A stretch of 64,000 nt of DNA from Saxidomus purpurata (GCA_022818135.1 JAFMSR010000017.1:40643398-40707397); one strand, 5' to 3'; counted from the stretch's first letter, positions 23,354 to 35,985 are shown. Notes: generated by a model from the sequence alone, not told the origin. Program-made: numbers and translations.

Positions 23354-24729
23354 TACATACAGACTGACCAGACCAGACCAGACAATTGCTATATTTTTCA
23401 CTTGTCCACAGCAAGCGAAATGTAAAAATTCGCTTGTACGAAGTCAAAATTCATTTGTCCAAACTTCAACATAAAAACCAAAGTTAAACAAACAAGGACC
23501 AGGTTTCGATTTTTTATTTTAACATCTGAAGTGGACATAGTCTCACTATTTCCACTTTGAAAGCAAACCGATTTTACAGGTTGACATTTTACAGTTGTCC
23601 GCCTTCTACGGGTGTAAGGTGTGACAGTTGTAAAATATCACATCCTGAAACGCCAAATAAATTAGGCTAAAATGGACATACTGTACAGGTCTGGAGGATT
23701 ATGCAAAACTCCAGAGACAAATAGCAGGACTTCGAGTGCCTGAAGTGTAGAGTATGCAAAAATATCGCATCACTTCACGGGAGTAAAATCACGGCACTTT
23801 ACGGGGACATAAAAATCAAATTTATTAAATTATAAGATTCAGTAGAAATGTGTCTACACGTGAATTGTTTTTGTGTTGTATGCATATTGATTTCAAAAAT
23901 ATTTACCGACCGACGTACATTTGTAAAGCGTGTTCAATATATTTTATCACCAAAAACAAAACTTACTCATAACATTATTTATTCCAAACTATTATTTTTA
24001 TAATCCAAAATTATCAGAATATTGTCTAGAGCTACTTAACTTATCTCGAATTGTCAAATATCTCGGTCTTTTTGATGCCACATGCTTCACTAAGATCAAA
24101 GAAAACTCACATATACAATGTAGCTTCGGCGATTTTCTTTGAACTCGTGACACGTGCGGCTTTATCTTTTATGATTGAGGAGGTTGCAGTAAAAATAATT
24201 TAGCCGGCAAAGGTTATTCATTAAAATTAATATTATTGGAAAAACTTCGGCTTTGTCAGTTGCTGAAAGAATAAATGACGAAAAAACGGACACGCTGCAA
24301 CGCCCCAATTTTCTTAAAAACAGAACAGACAGTAGCGGTGATTCTCAACGAAAATACGTCCGATTCGATCTGTGATCCTAATTCAACAGATCGCTTTTAC
24401 AGGACTGGTGTATTAATGTTGGTTTTCCGAATACTGTAAATTAATCGGGCGGGTCTTGGCAGTATTACGTGGGACTGTCTTACATTATTCATTTCATTTT
24501 TCTTCATTTTTTGTCCGCAGACAACTTGGGCAAAAAAATTTGTGTTGGACGTAGGAATTCCACACCTGTGAATTTACCCGAAGCTGTAACGAAAGTGGAT
24601 CGATTTTTTGCAAACCAGACCTAGTTTCGTATTCATTATTATTCGTTTTTTTTTGTGTTTTCGTCCATAATCAAATATGGTTGGAAGCTAAATATTTGAA
24701 AAAAAGGTGAAAATCTGATTTTATTTTTT
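23354..24729. other. Non-coding stretch
   Basis: No supported gene or repeat boundary. Short open frames show no recognisable domain. Confidence 0.5.
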
Positions 24730-25342
24730 TTTATGCCCCGAAGGGTGGCATATTAAAATTGCACCGTCCGTCTGTCCGTCCGTCCGTCCGTCTGTCTGTG
24801 TGTCCCCACTTACAAATTTGTGTCCAGACTGTAACTCTGTCATGCATTGAAGGATTTTAAAATAACTTGGCACAAATGTCTAGCACATCAAGACGACGTG
24901 TTGCGTGCAAGACATACGTCCCTACCTCAAAGGTCAAGGTTACACATGCAGTTTGAAGGTTATGGAATGCACACATTCGTGTCCGGACAGTAATTTTGTC
25001 ATGCATTGAAGGATTTTAAAATAACTTTTGGCACAAATATCTAGCACATCAAGACGACGTGTGGCGTGCAAGACCCACGTCCTTACCTCAAAGGTCAAGG
25101 TTACACTTAGAGTTTGAAGGTAATGGAATCCTGTATATATGCACACATTCGTGTCCAGACTGCAACTTTGTCATGCATTGATTGATTTAAAAATAACTTG
25201 GCACAAATGTCTAGCACATCAAGCCGATGTGTCGCATGGATTTTAAAATTACATACCACAATTATTGAGCACATGGAGAGGACAAAGACTGTGAGACACC
25301 TCTTTCGGGGGCTTTCGTCACTTGTGAGGGACAGCTCTTGTT
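24730..25342 (+). mobile_element. Helentron-like element with (GTCC)n and about three tandem units
   Basis: It starts ATGCCCCGAAGGGTGGCAT, then CCGTCCGTCTGTCCGTCC. Units near 24,820, 24,980 and 25,150 contain CATCAAGACGACGTG and CAAAGGTCAAGGTTACAC. It ends CTTTCGGGGGC, hairpin TCACTTGTGA and AGCTCTTGTT. Confidence 0.65.
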
Positions 25343-25399
25343 TCATTTTGGCAAAATATATACTCGCCGGTTTTGTAATCCAGGAAATATAAAAGGAGT

Positions 25400-26515
25400 G
25401 GCCTAATTGGTAATATTACATGTAAATTTGTTGTTTCTGATGTTGATTTTTATATTGCACATCATGGTCATTATCTGATGTTACAATATATAATTTTACA
25501 AAGTACCAATACCATACCTGTTTTCATAAGAACAAAACACTGTATACATTAAACAATTCTGGAATGGTAAGGTATTGAATATGATGTGAAATTCACCAGA
25601 AAAGGGTGCCTCTAGCACCTTGGTCAATATTAAACTATTCTGATGAGTATTACATCATAATATTCAATGTCGCGCGAGTCCATAACTGTTTTATCATAAG
25701 TTAAATGCTTATTTCATGCCCAAACAGAAAGATTTGGACATGTCATTGATACAATGCTTAAAATTGCGCGGGATGACGTCCATGTTCCTACGTCATTTTA
25801 ATGACGTCGCCAGCGTTTGATTCCGGCATTGTTAACGTTCTATTCAATGCAAGTCGTTGGGACGGGTAAAAGTCAAACGAATGCCTGTTCTTAATATAGA
25901 ACATGATATTTACTTGGGGAAAACCCAAAAATCATGCAATATGTATTATACTTTGCTTCATTCATTGTGCTCTGGACCAGTGAGATATTATTTATTTATA
26001 GATCATAATAATAATATGTATTGTAAAGCAAGTCACAAGAAAGTCATGTTTTTATTAAATTCTGCTACCAAATTGGGTAGTCGGCAGCTTAAACTTAAGA
26101 ATTGTAATAAAACAGATGTCTACAAAAAGGACTTTGTCTTATTCACAAGTGTTCAAGTGAAATCTATAATTAGAAGATGCTTAAAGGCAAGTTTGTTAGA
26201 GTTTGAAGGACACATTGTTGGTTTCAGCAATCAAGGATGTTTTCAGTGAGAGGGGCTCCACAATGAGGGATATTTGTGAACAAACTGGGTTACCGCTTTT
26301 TAACTAATTGTTTAGTGAAGCCTAATCATAATTATACATTGGTAATTAGTAAAAACATGACTGTAATGAATATCAACAACTGTGGATAAAACACTATTAA
26401 AGTAATGTTGGGTCTGTTTTGCATTTTTATAAGTTGAAAAGTTACATTTTGATATTGAAATATTATAAAATTTTGATAACAAGAAAAAAATGAAGTGAAA
26501 ACGTTTTGATAATTT
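25400..26515 (-). pseudogene. Relic of a further CARD gene copy (flank and intron remnants)
   Basis: 25,400-26,290 aligns with the upstream flanks of copies 1 (6,543-6,950) and 3 (33,290-34,300), with extra DNA at about 25,560-25,990. 26,295-26,515 aligns with introns 2 and 1 of copy 5 on both sides of exon 2 (58,000 and 58,245-58,440), but exon 2 itself is missing at the join. No coding exon survives. Confidence 0.55.
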
Positions 26516-26540
26516 CACTTGCAAATTGTATTGCTTAGAT

Positions 26541-26750
26541 TAGACCAGAGTACTGAGGTTTCAGTCAAGGTTATTTTAAGGACATAGAAGAAAACCCTAG
26601 TCTTAATTCTTACCCAGCTGGTGTGGTAAGTGTTCTGCTTTTGTAGCCAGTGCAGTTCATAGTCAGCCTTTAAACACATGCAATCTGGCAGAATACATGC
26701 CACAAAGGATTGAGTTAATGCTGGGAGGTTTTGCAAAATTACCGGGTTTT
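26541..26750. repeat. Third copy of a CARD-gene 3'-flank sequence
   Basis: Shares TTACCCAGCTG and TGGTGTGGTAAGTGTTCTGC with the downstream flanks of copy 5 (54,865-54,930) and copy 4 (36,390-36,460). Alternatively it is an interspersed repeat. Confidence 0.45.
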
Positions 26751-27227
26751 TGGACGACACACCAGAGAAATTATTTTACAATGTAGCAGGAAATCATACA
26801 TTTCTAAGGGTGTATTTGACAATTTATTGTGTATTTACTATTTACACAAGAAAACTCTAATTTGAAACATCAGTTTACTATTCCGGTAGTAATGATTCAC
26901 TGAAACGCTAAAAGCCGAGTATCTTTTTACACATCGTTTTTGAAAAGTATGCTTATCTGTTGACGATTCCATGGTTTGCATAAAACTGAGGAAATGTGGA
27001 TCACTAATCATTGCAATCTGCAATACACTGTTTGGCAGCTGATAAAATTTGTAGGCGTCGCCTGGTTATATACACTCTCAACCAATCAGAGCGTGAAAGG
27101 TTTCTGATAATATTATTGATCACAACATAGATGTGTGATGGCAGGGACACTTGAAAATCGATGTATGAATTTCTTTTGGCGCTGTTACGTAAACACCAAA
27201 TCTTTTAATTTTGTTAATTGATACAAA

Positions 27228-27275
27228 TGGATACTGAAGAAGGTCTTGATAAGACCGAAACCGGTTCATCTTTAT
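27228..27275 (+). ncRNA. Hammerhead-ribozyme-like core (candidate)
   Basis: Contains CTGAAGA (fits CUGANGA), a stem GGTCTT-GAT-AAGACC and GAAAC in the correct order for a hammerhead core, followed by palindromic ACCGGT. Penelope-like retroelements carry such minimal hammerheads. No reverse transcriptase is seen nearby and the cleavage site is uncertain. Confidence 0.35.
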
Positions 27276-28119
27276 TAAATTCATCTTAACCTTTCCCCGT
27301 GTTCATCGTTTAGTATCCTTTCTTACCTTTGAATTTTGTTAATTGGTTAAATGATTTATCAGCAGCATGTTTGGAGCGTGTGACTGAATTGTTAGCTTAT
27401 TGATGCTGTTTGAAAAGTTTACAAATCGACACTAACTATCTTCCGGGCAATTTACCTAAGAATTGATAGTGACAACTAATACAAACTTGTGTCGACACAT
27501 CAGTTTTGTCACAAAAAAATTAACTTTGTAGTATCTAAAAACAGAAAATTGAGAAACTGGATTTTTACAGAAATGAAGCTCTTAATGGGATGTAGTGCTT
27601 TTCTAACATAATTATTCTATACAGAAACTTAAAAATTCTTGTTGTTTGAAAGTAGTTGTACTGATTTAGTTTAACTTACAACAATTAATTTCTGTATATG
27701 ACTATAACTTGATAAAAATTATCACCTCACAGGGGTGGTGAAATTTTAAAAACAGTTTATTTTTCTGAAACAGACCAATACACTTTCCAGTTCTTCTTTT
27801 TCAGCTATTTGCTTCTTTTGGCAGGGGCTTTCAATTTTCTGAAATAATTGTGGAGGACCGTGAGAGAATGGGGGAGAGGTTTGGTTCCCTGCCTGGCAAC
27901 ATGAGGTATAAATTAGCCTTTAGAATGACACCTATTGATATGTGCTCGTCATTCAACACAGTACAATGATTATAAAATGTAAATAGCTCTTTCTTTTATA
28001 ATTGCTTGTTTCAGTCATGTGTGTGCTGTCTCAAGAGAAATAAATAAAGATTTAGCGTACTTCCTGTGCAAGTTAAAACAATAAAGCAACATGTGAAATA
28101 TTTTAGAAATGTAAGAGTC

Positions 28120-28125
28120 TTTATT
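28120..28125 (-). terminator. Poly(A) signal AATAAA of CARD gene copy 3
   Basis: AATAAA on the gene strand in the same conserved block as at 418-423, about 690 nt after the stop. Confidence 0.5.
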
Positions 28126-28816
28126 TTCAACAACAAAAAAAGAGAAAAAGTAAATCAACAATTAACAATTGATATAAATAACAAATGAAACTGTACATGT
28201 ACATGCTAATGCTAAGCTTTGATGAATAAATAAAAAGTGATGTTCCATAATACTGGAATTCAGATCAAATTAAGAAAGGGCTCTAATGTTGTAATAGAAT
28301 ATGAAATCTTTTGTACAAGAATTATCAATAAGCAGGTTTACATAGAAAAACATTTAGAGGTCCAAATGAGCTATTCTTTACATTAAATTCATGTCTAATG
28401 TATATGAAATACTAAGCAAATTTCAACAACAAAAAAAGAGAAAAATTAAATCAAGCTTTAATGAATAAATCATGTCATTTTAACAAAAAGTGTTGTTCCA
28501 TAAAGCTAGAATTCAGATCAAATTGAGAGTGGGCTCTGTAATGTTGTAATAGAATAATGAAATCTTTTGTACAAGAATTAGAGCTACTTCTTTATATTAA
28601 ATTCATGTCTAATGTATATGAAATACGAAGCAAATTTCATGAAGCATCCCATGTTTTAAAATGCGTATTTCTTCCAAAAATGATCACTTTAGATTGTAAG
28701 TAATTGTGAGTAATTTAAAGATAAGAATTATTTCAGCGGTTATTGTATGAGACACAGCTGTACAAGACACAGCACGACTTCAGTGATGTCTGTGTGTTCC
28801 AGTATTGTGCGGTATA

Positions 28817-31800
28817 TCATTTTTTATTGCTACGTGTCCCTCTTGTAGCAGTCTTCAAGTTTCTTGGTGATTGCTGGCTGTAAGCACCAAAAATTTGGGA
28901 ATATCTTCTAGGAGACTGTCCTTGTGCATTGGAAACCCGTCTTTGATTGGCCGTACCTCTTCTCAATGCAGCTGCAGGCCTTTTTTGTTGGTCTGTTTGC
29001 AGTTCTTGAAGTCTTCTTTCAAGTTTTTTAATCTTTACATCCTTTTCTTCCATCTGTTCATATTTAATAGCAGCATCTTTCTCCAAGTTATCTATAAATA
29101 TTTTCAGGTTTTTATTTTCAGCTTCTTTGTCAGCAAGTGTTTTTTCCATTTTTTTCATGTACCCTCTTTGCTTTAACAAATCATCGAACAGCTGCTTTTC
29201 TTCCTTTTCCTTCTTTTCTAGTCTGCGTTCTAGGTCTTTCTTGTCAGCAAATAATCTTTCAATGCAAACATTAAGTGGTTGCTGCCTTTCTTTTTCTGAA
29301 AAAAATCCATGGCATTTTCTAATCATTTTTGTGTCATCAGAATTTCCTAACCTATTGATAAGTTTGTCAGTTTCAATAAATATCATATCCCAAGTGACAA
29401 AATCATCTTCCAGGTCTTCAGTGTCATTTTCAGATGTTGAAGCATTAAGTTTGATGTACAATGCCCGCATTTCTTCCATTTGGTTCTGAAAGGCCTCGCT
29501 TTGTTCATATGATATTTCAGACCTTGTTGCTTTATTTTCATCATCCTGGATCTTAAATTCTTGGTGACACCTGACATCAGCAAGGTGTGATAAGCGAGAA
29601 CTGCCTCCTCTAACACAGTCGTAATAAGCTTCACTTGTTGGGAAATCATCATCGGTTTCGTCCAAGTCATCATGAACAGGTGCATCAACTTCATCAATGT
29701 TTTCTGAGACTGTTTCAAAACCTTCACTTTGTACTTGAGGAGTACTTGTTATTTGACTTTCAACATCTTCATTTTTCTTTGGGGATTCAAGTATGCTAAT
29801 GGGACTCGTGCATGCATCTTTGTATTGCTTTTCATGTGATGGTATAGGATGTCTTAATGCTCTCTGCTGGTTGTTTGGAGTAAAGACTGCTCCATGGTTG
29901 GAAACCTTTGGATTATATCTGTGGTATTGGTCATTGCTGAAATGTTTTAGCTGTGTCTGATGGTTTTGTTCATTTCTCTCCCTGCCTGATTATAGGGAAA
30001 AAATATTGTTAGCATAATATTGTTGTTTGAATTCTGTCCTGGAATTGTTTAGAGGTGTAACGATACACTTTTCTCACGAAACAATACTTATCAGGATATA
30101 CAGTTGGGATAAGATACGTAACGGTTTGATACGAGACATCTACTATTTCCAAGAAGTTGAATGGATATAAAGTATGAATTAACAAATCGATGGACTTAAA
30201 TATTTATTAAGATAAAAGCAATTGGCTGCAATTGGCATAAGGTTTTCATACTTTATTTTCATTCCGGCCGATTTGAAACCAAAATATTGCCAAACTTGCG
30301 ACCAAAAACATTTCTAACGCATTTTTCAAGTCAACATTAGTGGGCAGACATTTTTGTAAGCTTGCTGAACTATATTAAAATCATGGGCCGCCATTGGTTA
30401 ATCAATATTTCTAAGCCAATGAAAATCGTTAGCTCTTCAAAGCGGTTACTTCCCTTTACATTGAATACCAACAGTAAATACTGTGCGGTGACGCACCGAA
30501 CCGCACCGAATTTTGGAATTGGCGAGCTGTGAACCGCGAAAGTTAAAGAAACAGTGGTGCATCGTGTACCCAGATGAATGGTTACACCTCTAGAATTGTT
30601 TAATGTCAGTAAAACTTTTCAATTGAAACTAGGGCATGAGAAAAAAGATGTTGTACTGTGAGAATAAGGGTTTTGATTGATTGATGTAGTAAAGGTATTC
30701 AGTTATTTGTCAAAATTAATTATAGAGTAAAATATCAGAGGTTGTGAAGTGTTGTTGACTTTTTAAAACTTTAATAAACCAATTAAATAGTGGTAGAGCT
30801 GTTAAAACGAACAACCTACAGTGTTTTTTATTAAAATGAAATGTAAGAAGTGACCAGATACTAACCTTGCTGACTTCTTAGAAGTTTTCTATTATACTGT
30901 TCTTCTAGTTGTTTCGCTAACCATTGGAAATTTTCTTTTAAAATCCATACAAAGTTATCAAATGCTTCAGGCCCTCTCTTCTCCAGTAGTTCCAGCATTT
31001 TGTACACACTGTTTCTAGGTGTTTCTTCAGCCTGAACATAAGGTACAATATGTTATACAGTAGACTCCCTAAATTCCGAACCCTTAAAAAACCCGGATTT
31101 TTGAGCCGTTTTTTCTTTGTCCTTTTTTTCTCCTTTGACACTAATGTTACTATTCCCCCGAAAATCCGGTCCCTCATTTTCCAAATTCCGGTCGATAGTT
31201 TTGGTCCAATTATGATATTGTGTATTAAAATGACTCTCAATAATCCGGTCGCAGTCTGATGTGCCGAGGCGTGAAAATGACTTGTGGCGATTATCTGATT
31301 TGCACAGTCAGTCACAAAGAATAAGTGCGAATTAGTTTGTAAATTGACCCTAATGCCGAACAATACAATTTGTCTATCAAACGTGCTGATAATTAGATTT
31401 CATCTCAAGATTGTTAGATTTGCAAAATCGATCCATATTTAAGACATTTTGCTCAGATTTGTTCGAAATTTAGCAAAACGATAGAGCCTCATTTTATATA
31501 TTGTGTCATAGTAAATTATGACAGCGGAATTATAGTGGGGATTTACAATCATCATGTCAGAATATTTCCAGGAAACGAAAAATTAATGTGTTTAGAGTGC
31601 TGAACAGAATGAACATAAGTTTTATTGTTAAAATTAAAAGTGTTTTTGTCTGTATTTTGAAATTCACGACGTGTTATCGTAACGTCGCGCCGGATGATGC
31701 TGACATTTAATTTCGATGTACATGTATTCTAGCTTTTAATTTTTTGAATATTATTTTAAAGATTTATGGGCGGGACATGCATTTAAATGTTTTAAGATGT

Positions 31801-32771
31801 ATTTTGATAAAGTCGATAGTGAAGTTATTCATGTTTGCAATGAAGACTGTCGTGATTCATGAAACAGAGGAATGACCAGCAGGTAACTTACAAAATCTCA
31901 TCTCCCGAAAATCCGGCCACCTCGGAAAACCGGCCGATTTTTCCCGACTGAAGGCCGTTCTGAATTTCGAGGTTCTACTGTATATATATATATATACTTC
32001 CAAATACAGTTATGAGATAAAGGATAGAAACATTAAAGTGATATTGTGACTGCTTTCTGCTTTTGATGTTCAAAAGGGAGGGTTTTGTATTGAAAAATAC
32101 ATTGATAATTACATTTTCAGTTTTATACAGTAAAAATTTGTTAACTTGAGCATCAATAACTCAAGGACACGGGATAACTCGAGATCTCTCTTCGGTCCTG
32201 GTCATATTTCCTATACCCTTAACTACACATCACAATGGATAAATCGAGGATTGGTAACTCAATAACTTGAGGAATACCTGCAGTCCCACCACGTAGTTTT
32301 CTTACTTATTTACCTGCAGCAACACTGATGTCACTGATTAAATAAATCTGTTCACATTTTGACACATCGGGATAAAAATTTCTGTTGTTATTTGCCAACG
32401 AGTGTTTGTTAAATGCCAATCAATGGTCCCTCTAGTGGTTCAAGTGTATAAAATATTATTTTCGCACTTTCTATTGTCTCCATCTAAAGCTACTTTTTAT
32501 TTTTATTCAATGAACAGTTTGATATAGAATTTAATAATATTTTTTTATATTATGACTGCTTATCAGTCGATTAATTTTATTATTAATATCAACTTCCATG
32601 ATATTATTTGCAGTAAGAAACGGAAAATAAAGTTACCTTAATGATGTCGAGCATTCCATTTGTAAATATTTTATCCCTCCGCAAAGCCGCATAGAAGTCA
32701 TTATCAAGAATCAGCTCATCAGCTATGTTAATATGCAAACTCCGAAGGGTTGACTTCTGCCTTTTATCCAT
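28817..32771 (-). CDS. CARD and coiled-coil adaptor-like protein, copy 3 (489 aa)
   Basis: Exons 32637-32771, 30866-31031 and 28817-29985 have exactly the sizes of copy 1 (135, 166, 1169 nt) and join in frame to 489 aa. The CARD differs from copy 1 by one residue (K15N). Over the last 282 residues about eight differ. The conserved KDACMSPIGI has become KDACTSPISI, so both the Met and the Gly of the motif are lost here only. The coiled coil and basic tail are intact. The transposons in its introns (hAT MITE in intron 2, pogo-like element in intron 1) lie away from the splice sites. Copies 1 and 3 are the youngest pair in the cluster. Confidence 0.85.
30050..30592. mobile_element. hAT-like MITE, 543 bp, in intron 2 of copy 3
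   Basis: Ends TAGAGGTGTAAC and GTTACACCTCTA are exact inverses. Target duplication GAATTGTT at 30,042-30,049 and 30,593-30,600. The empty site is in copy 1 near 2,339-2,350. Confidence 0.85.
31058..31980. mobile_element. pogo/Tigger-like non-autonomous element, 923 bp, in intron 1 of copy 3
   Basis: Ends CAGTAGACTCCCTAAATTCC and the inverse of CAGTAGAACCTCGAAATTC, with TA on both sides. Absent from copy 1. No transposase. Confidence 0.7.
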
Positions 32772-33110
32772 TCTGATTTATTGCAAAAGTGAACTGTTTT
32801 CTTGTTCTCTATCTTCAAGTTAAAAATTTTATGTTAGATTTGCAGCAAGGTATAGCTTCCTCTGATTTATTAAAGTTGTAACTGTTCATGTGGCAAGTAG
32901 AGATCAATTCTGAGATATAAATGTAATCTAACATAATCTGAATTCCCCCTAAAAATATCCCCAAAAAATATTCCTTCTGTCACTTTCATGGTATGTGTTC
33001 GCTCACCATAGTTCTATGTCCTCAAATGACTGAGCTGTTTTGTAACCTTGTACTAAACGATTTATATGTATAAATTCACATGAATTTATTTACAAGTCCT
33101 TCACAGTAGC
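32772..33110 (-). promoter_or_regulatory. Promoter, non-coding exon and 5'-UTR intron of copy 3
   Basis: TATA-like ATACATATAAAT (about 33,060-33,075), donor ATG/GTGAGC with the exon ending at 33,007, acceptor at 32,773, and AGCTACTGTGAAGGA at 33,097-33,111, all as in copy 1. Confidence 0.6.
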
Positions 33111-33435
33111 TAGGATAATTACGAGAGTTGAACAAAAATAAATCAGATTGTTGCAATAATTCTTATATTCAAATCTTTGAATTTGATCTTTTTGTACGTC
33201 TATCTATAAATTTTTTAACATTTATATAGTAACTGTCTCACGTCAAACATGTGAGTCTGTGAATAAATAACCTGTAACTGGTAATATATTACATGTAAAT
33301 TTGTTATGTTTCTGATATTGAATTTTATACTGCACTTCTGCCACTTCATGGTCATACATACATCATTTTACAAAGTACCAATTCCATGCCTGTTTTCATT
33401 GTATAGCAAGCAACAGTCACAAGAAAATCATGTTA

Positions 33436-34102
33436 TTTAGCTCACCTGGCACATAGTGAGTAGGATCGCATTCTGTCCGTCGTCCGTCCGTCTACCATTT
33501 CCTTCAAATTACATCTCCTCTGAAACCACTGGGCCAACGTTGATGAGACTTTGCAGGGATGTTTCTTGCCTGAAGCTCTATCAAAGTTGTTCCATGCAGA
33601 ACTCTGGTTGCTAAAGCAACAAATAGGAAAAACTTAAAAGATCTTCTTCTCTAAAACCACAAGGCTTAGAGAATAGATATTTGGCATGTACAAATGCCTA
33701 GTGGACCTCTACTAAGATTGTTCAGTTATGACCCCCAGGGCAAAATTGACCTCTTCAGGGGGTCACTTGATTTTACATAAGCTTATACAGGAAAAACTTT
33801 AAAAATCTTCTTCTCTGAAACCACAGGGCCTAGAGCTTAGATATTTAGCATGTATCATTGCCTAGTAGACCTCTTCAAAGTTTGTTCAAATCATACCCCT
33901 GGGGTCAATATTGGCCCTGCCAAGGGGGTCACTTGTTTTACAAAGATGTATATATAGGAAAACCTATTTGGTATGTAACATTGTCTTGTGGTCTTCCACT
34001 TACTTTGTTCAAATCATGCCTCTTGGGTCAAAATTGACCACACCCATTAAGCAAGTGGACTTGTAGTCAGGTGAGCGATAAAGGACCATCATGGCCCTCT
34101 TG
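33436..34102 (+). mobile_element. Helentron-like element of the AGCTCACCTG family
   Basis: Starts ATTTAGCTCACCTGGCACAT, then GTCCGTCGTCCGTCCGTC; ends CAGGTGAGCGATAAAGGACC and ATGGCCCTCTTGT. The empty site is in copy 1 near 6,693 (CATGTTTTTATTAAATT). Confidence 0.75.
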
Positions 34103-35082
34103 TATTTAATTTTGCTACCATTTTAGGTACTCAAAAGCTAAAACTTAAAATGTGATAAAACAGATGTCCACAAAAAGGACCCTATCTTAATCACAAGTGT
34201 TTGAGTCAAGTCTGTAATTTAGACGATGCTAAAAGGCATGTTTGTGAGAGTCTGAAGGACACATTTTGGGTTTTGTGAACAAAGTGGATTATGGGACAGT
34301 ACACCATGCTTCCCATGCATAACATGAAGAAAGTCTAGAGAATGTCGATTTTGCAGTTTTTAATAAATGAAAAGAATGAAGTAGAATCCCAAGAGTAACA
34401 TCAGTTTATGTCATTTTGTAACCATTGGCTCCCCAAGCCTTGCTTTTACATGTTTGCTTCGATCTTTTGTATATATCTCGAGTCTTCTTTGTAAAAAAGA
34501 AATTAATTTTTTAGGTCTGGTCGTGCAGAGATTGAATATCAAGTGATGTGATTTTCATTCTAATGCAACTACATGTATAAGACATGTCATAGCAATAGAA
34601 AACAGTCTGATTAATTCTGGATTACCCCTCATACTTACTTTATCCAAGTCCATAATATTACCAGTATTTTAAGTGCACACTCTTAGTTGTTTTAACCTCC
34701 TATCTGTGTCATCAATATGGGTTTATCTGCATAATATCTTAAAACACTTTAAAACAATAGTTCCTGTCACATAAGAAACATATAAAAGATATATCTTCTT
34801 GAAAACTTTTAAATTCCAATTTGTGCCAAATTTGCCAGACACATTTCCAGGAAATTGTATGAAATTAGAAGTTAGTAAATCAAAGAACAAAAGTTTTAAT
34901 AAAAACCTATTGTAACCTTAATCCAAGAGATTTCGCTAAATTAATATACATGTACGAAGAATCAGGAGTCTTGGAATGATTTAAAGTGACAGCAATATTG
35001 AAGAAAACTCGGAACTGTAAATTCAAACTATCCACACAGATCTATTACATAATACCATGTTGCTGGTATTAGACAAATTGTC

Positions 35083-35321
35083 ATACAGGTTAGCTCAATC
35101 GGTTTGATTTCCGGGGGCTGACCAACATCTTTCGGATGAAACTTAAACCAAGGTCCCATGTATAGGTGCTATACACCTGGCATGTTAAAGAACCAGGGGT
35201 GTCTCTGGAATCGGGACACTTTCTGTATCTTGTACTATCCTCCGAAACCTAAAATAACTAACCTCTTCGGGAGGCGTTGGTCATGTGGGAAACCGGTACC
35301 AACAATAAAACCCTAATATAA
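35083..35321 (+). mobile_element. tRNA-derived SINE, family 1, with a deletion in the tRNA head
   Basis: Duplication partner of 7,733-8,018. The anticodon arm is deleted (GCTCAATCGG joins TTTGATTTCC) but the body and tail are kept. Confidence 0.75.
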
Positions 35322-35639
35322 AAAAATTATGATATTAGACAAACGTGGAACATGAATGAGAAGCACGGCAGTCAAGGCCACTTAGAATGTATATGTATAT
35401 ACATGAATTGGACCAAAGTTTTTGTCTCCAGATTGTTTCTTGAATTTCTTATATGAATGGAAAACTACTTAGATATATCATAATGACTGACTTTGATACT
35501 TCTGACAAGGAACTATTCTCAGTTTATATAACCAGTGGCTGCACATTGTCATGTGCTTGTTGTTGTTGTTGTAAGTAAGACTGTTTAACACCCATTGCAA
35601 CTGTGTTTCAGTCATTTTGAACATGCGGGCATTTTACCT

Positions 35640-35803
35640 AACCATCATTCCTGGGAAGAACCAGTACTAGATTTCTATCCTCTGTAAGAAACATGAGTTA
35701 GCAACATGGTCTGTAACAGAGCTGAAACCCATAACCCTTGATCTGTAAGAAGTTACAGTGATTTCAAGTCAGTGACTGTAACCACTCGACCACAGAGTCA
35801 GTA
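35640..35803 (-). mobile_element. tRNA-Ser-like SINE, family 2, minus strand
   Basis: Duplication partner of 10,975-11,138. Head CTCTGTGGTCGAGTGGTTA read on the minus strand. Confidence 0.55.
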
Positions 35804-35828
35804 TGACACATCAAAGCTATGATAACTG

Positions 35829-35985
35829 TTTGCCTCCGATCGAGTGGTTAGAGTCACTGACTTGAAATCACTTTAACCTCTCATAGATGGGAGCCATGGG
35901 TTTGAGCCCTGCTACCCACCATGTCTCTTTATGTGAGAAAGTTGGCAGTTTCTTACAGAGGATAGGAGTCTTCCCAGGAATGATT
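35829..35985 (+). mobile_element. tRNA-Ser-like SINE, family 2, plus strand
   Basis: Duplication partner of 11,167-11,330. A box GATCGAGTGGTTAGAGTC and B box GGGTTTGAGCCC are intact. Confidence 0.65.

Larger units (their letters stand above)
27697..35985. repeat. Segmental duplication A, second copy (partner 1-11,330)
   Basis: Carries copy 3 with its 3' and 5' flanks, one family 1 SINE and the head-to-head SINE pair, all in the same order as 1-11,330. Differences are mainly transposon insertions private to one side. Confidence 0.85.

Noticed and set aside
25857..26249. A 130-aa open frame as a gene
   Set aside because: The region aligns with non-coding upstream flanks of copies 1 and 3, where the frame is not open, and it has no recognisable domain.
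30938..31363. A 141-aa frame spanning exon 2 of copy 3
   Set aside because: Only the CARD exon part (30,866-31,031) is real, in a different frame; the rest runs into the pogo-like element.
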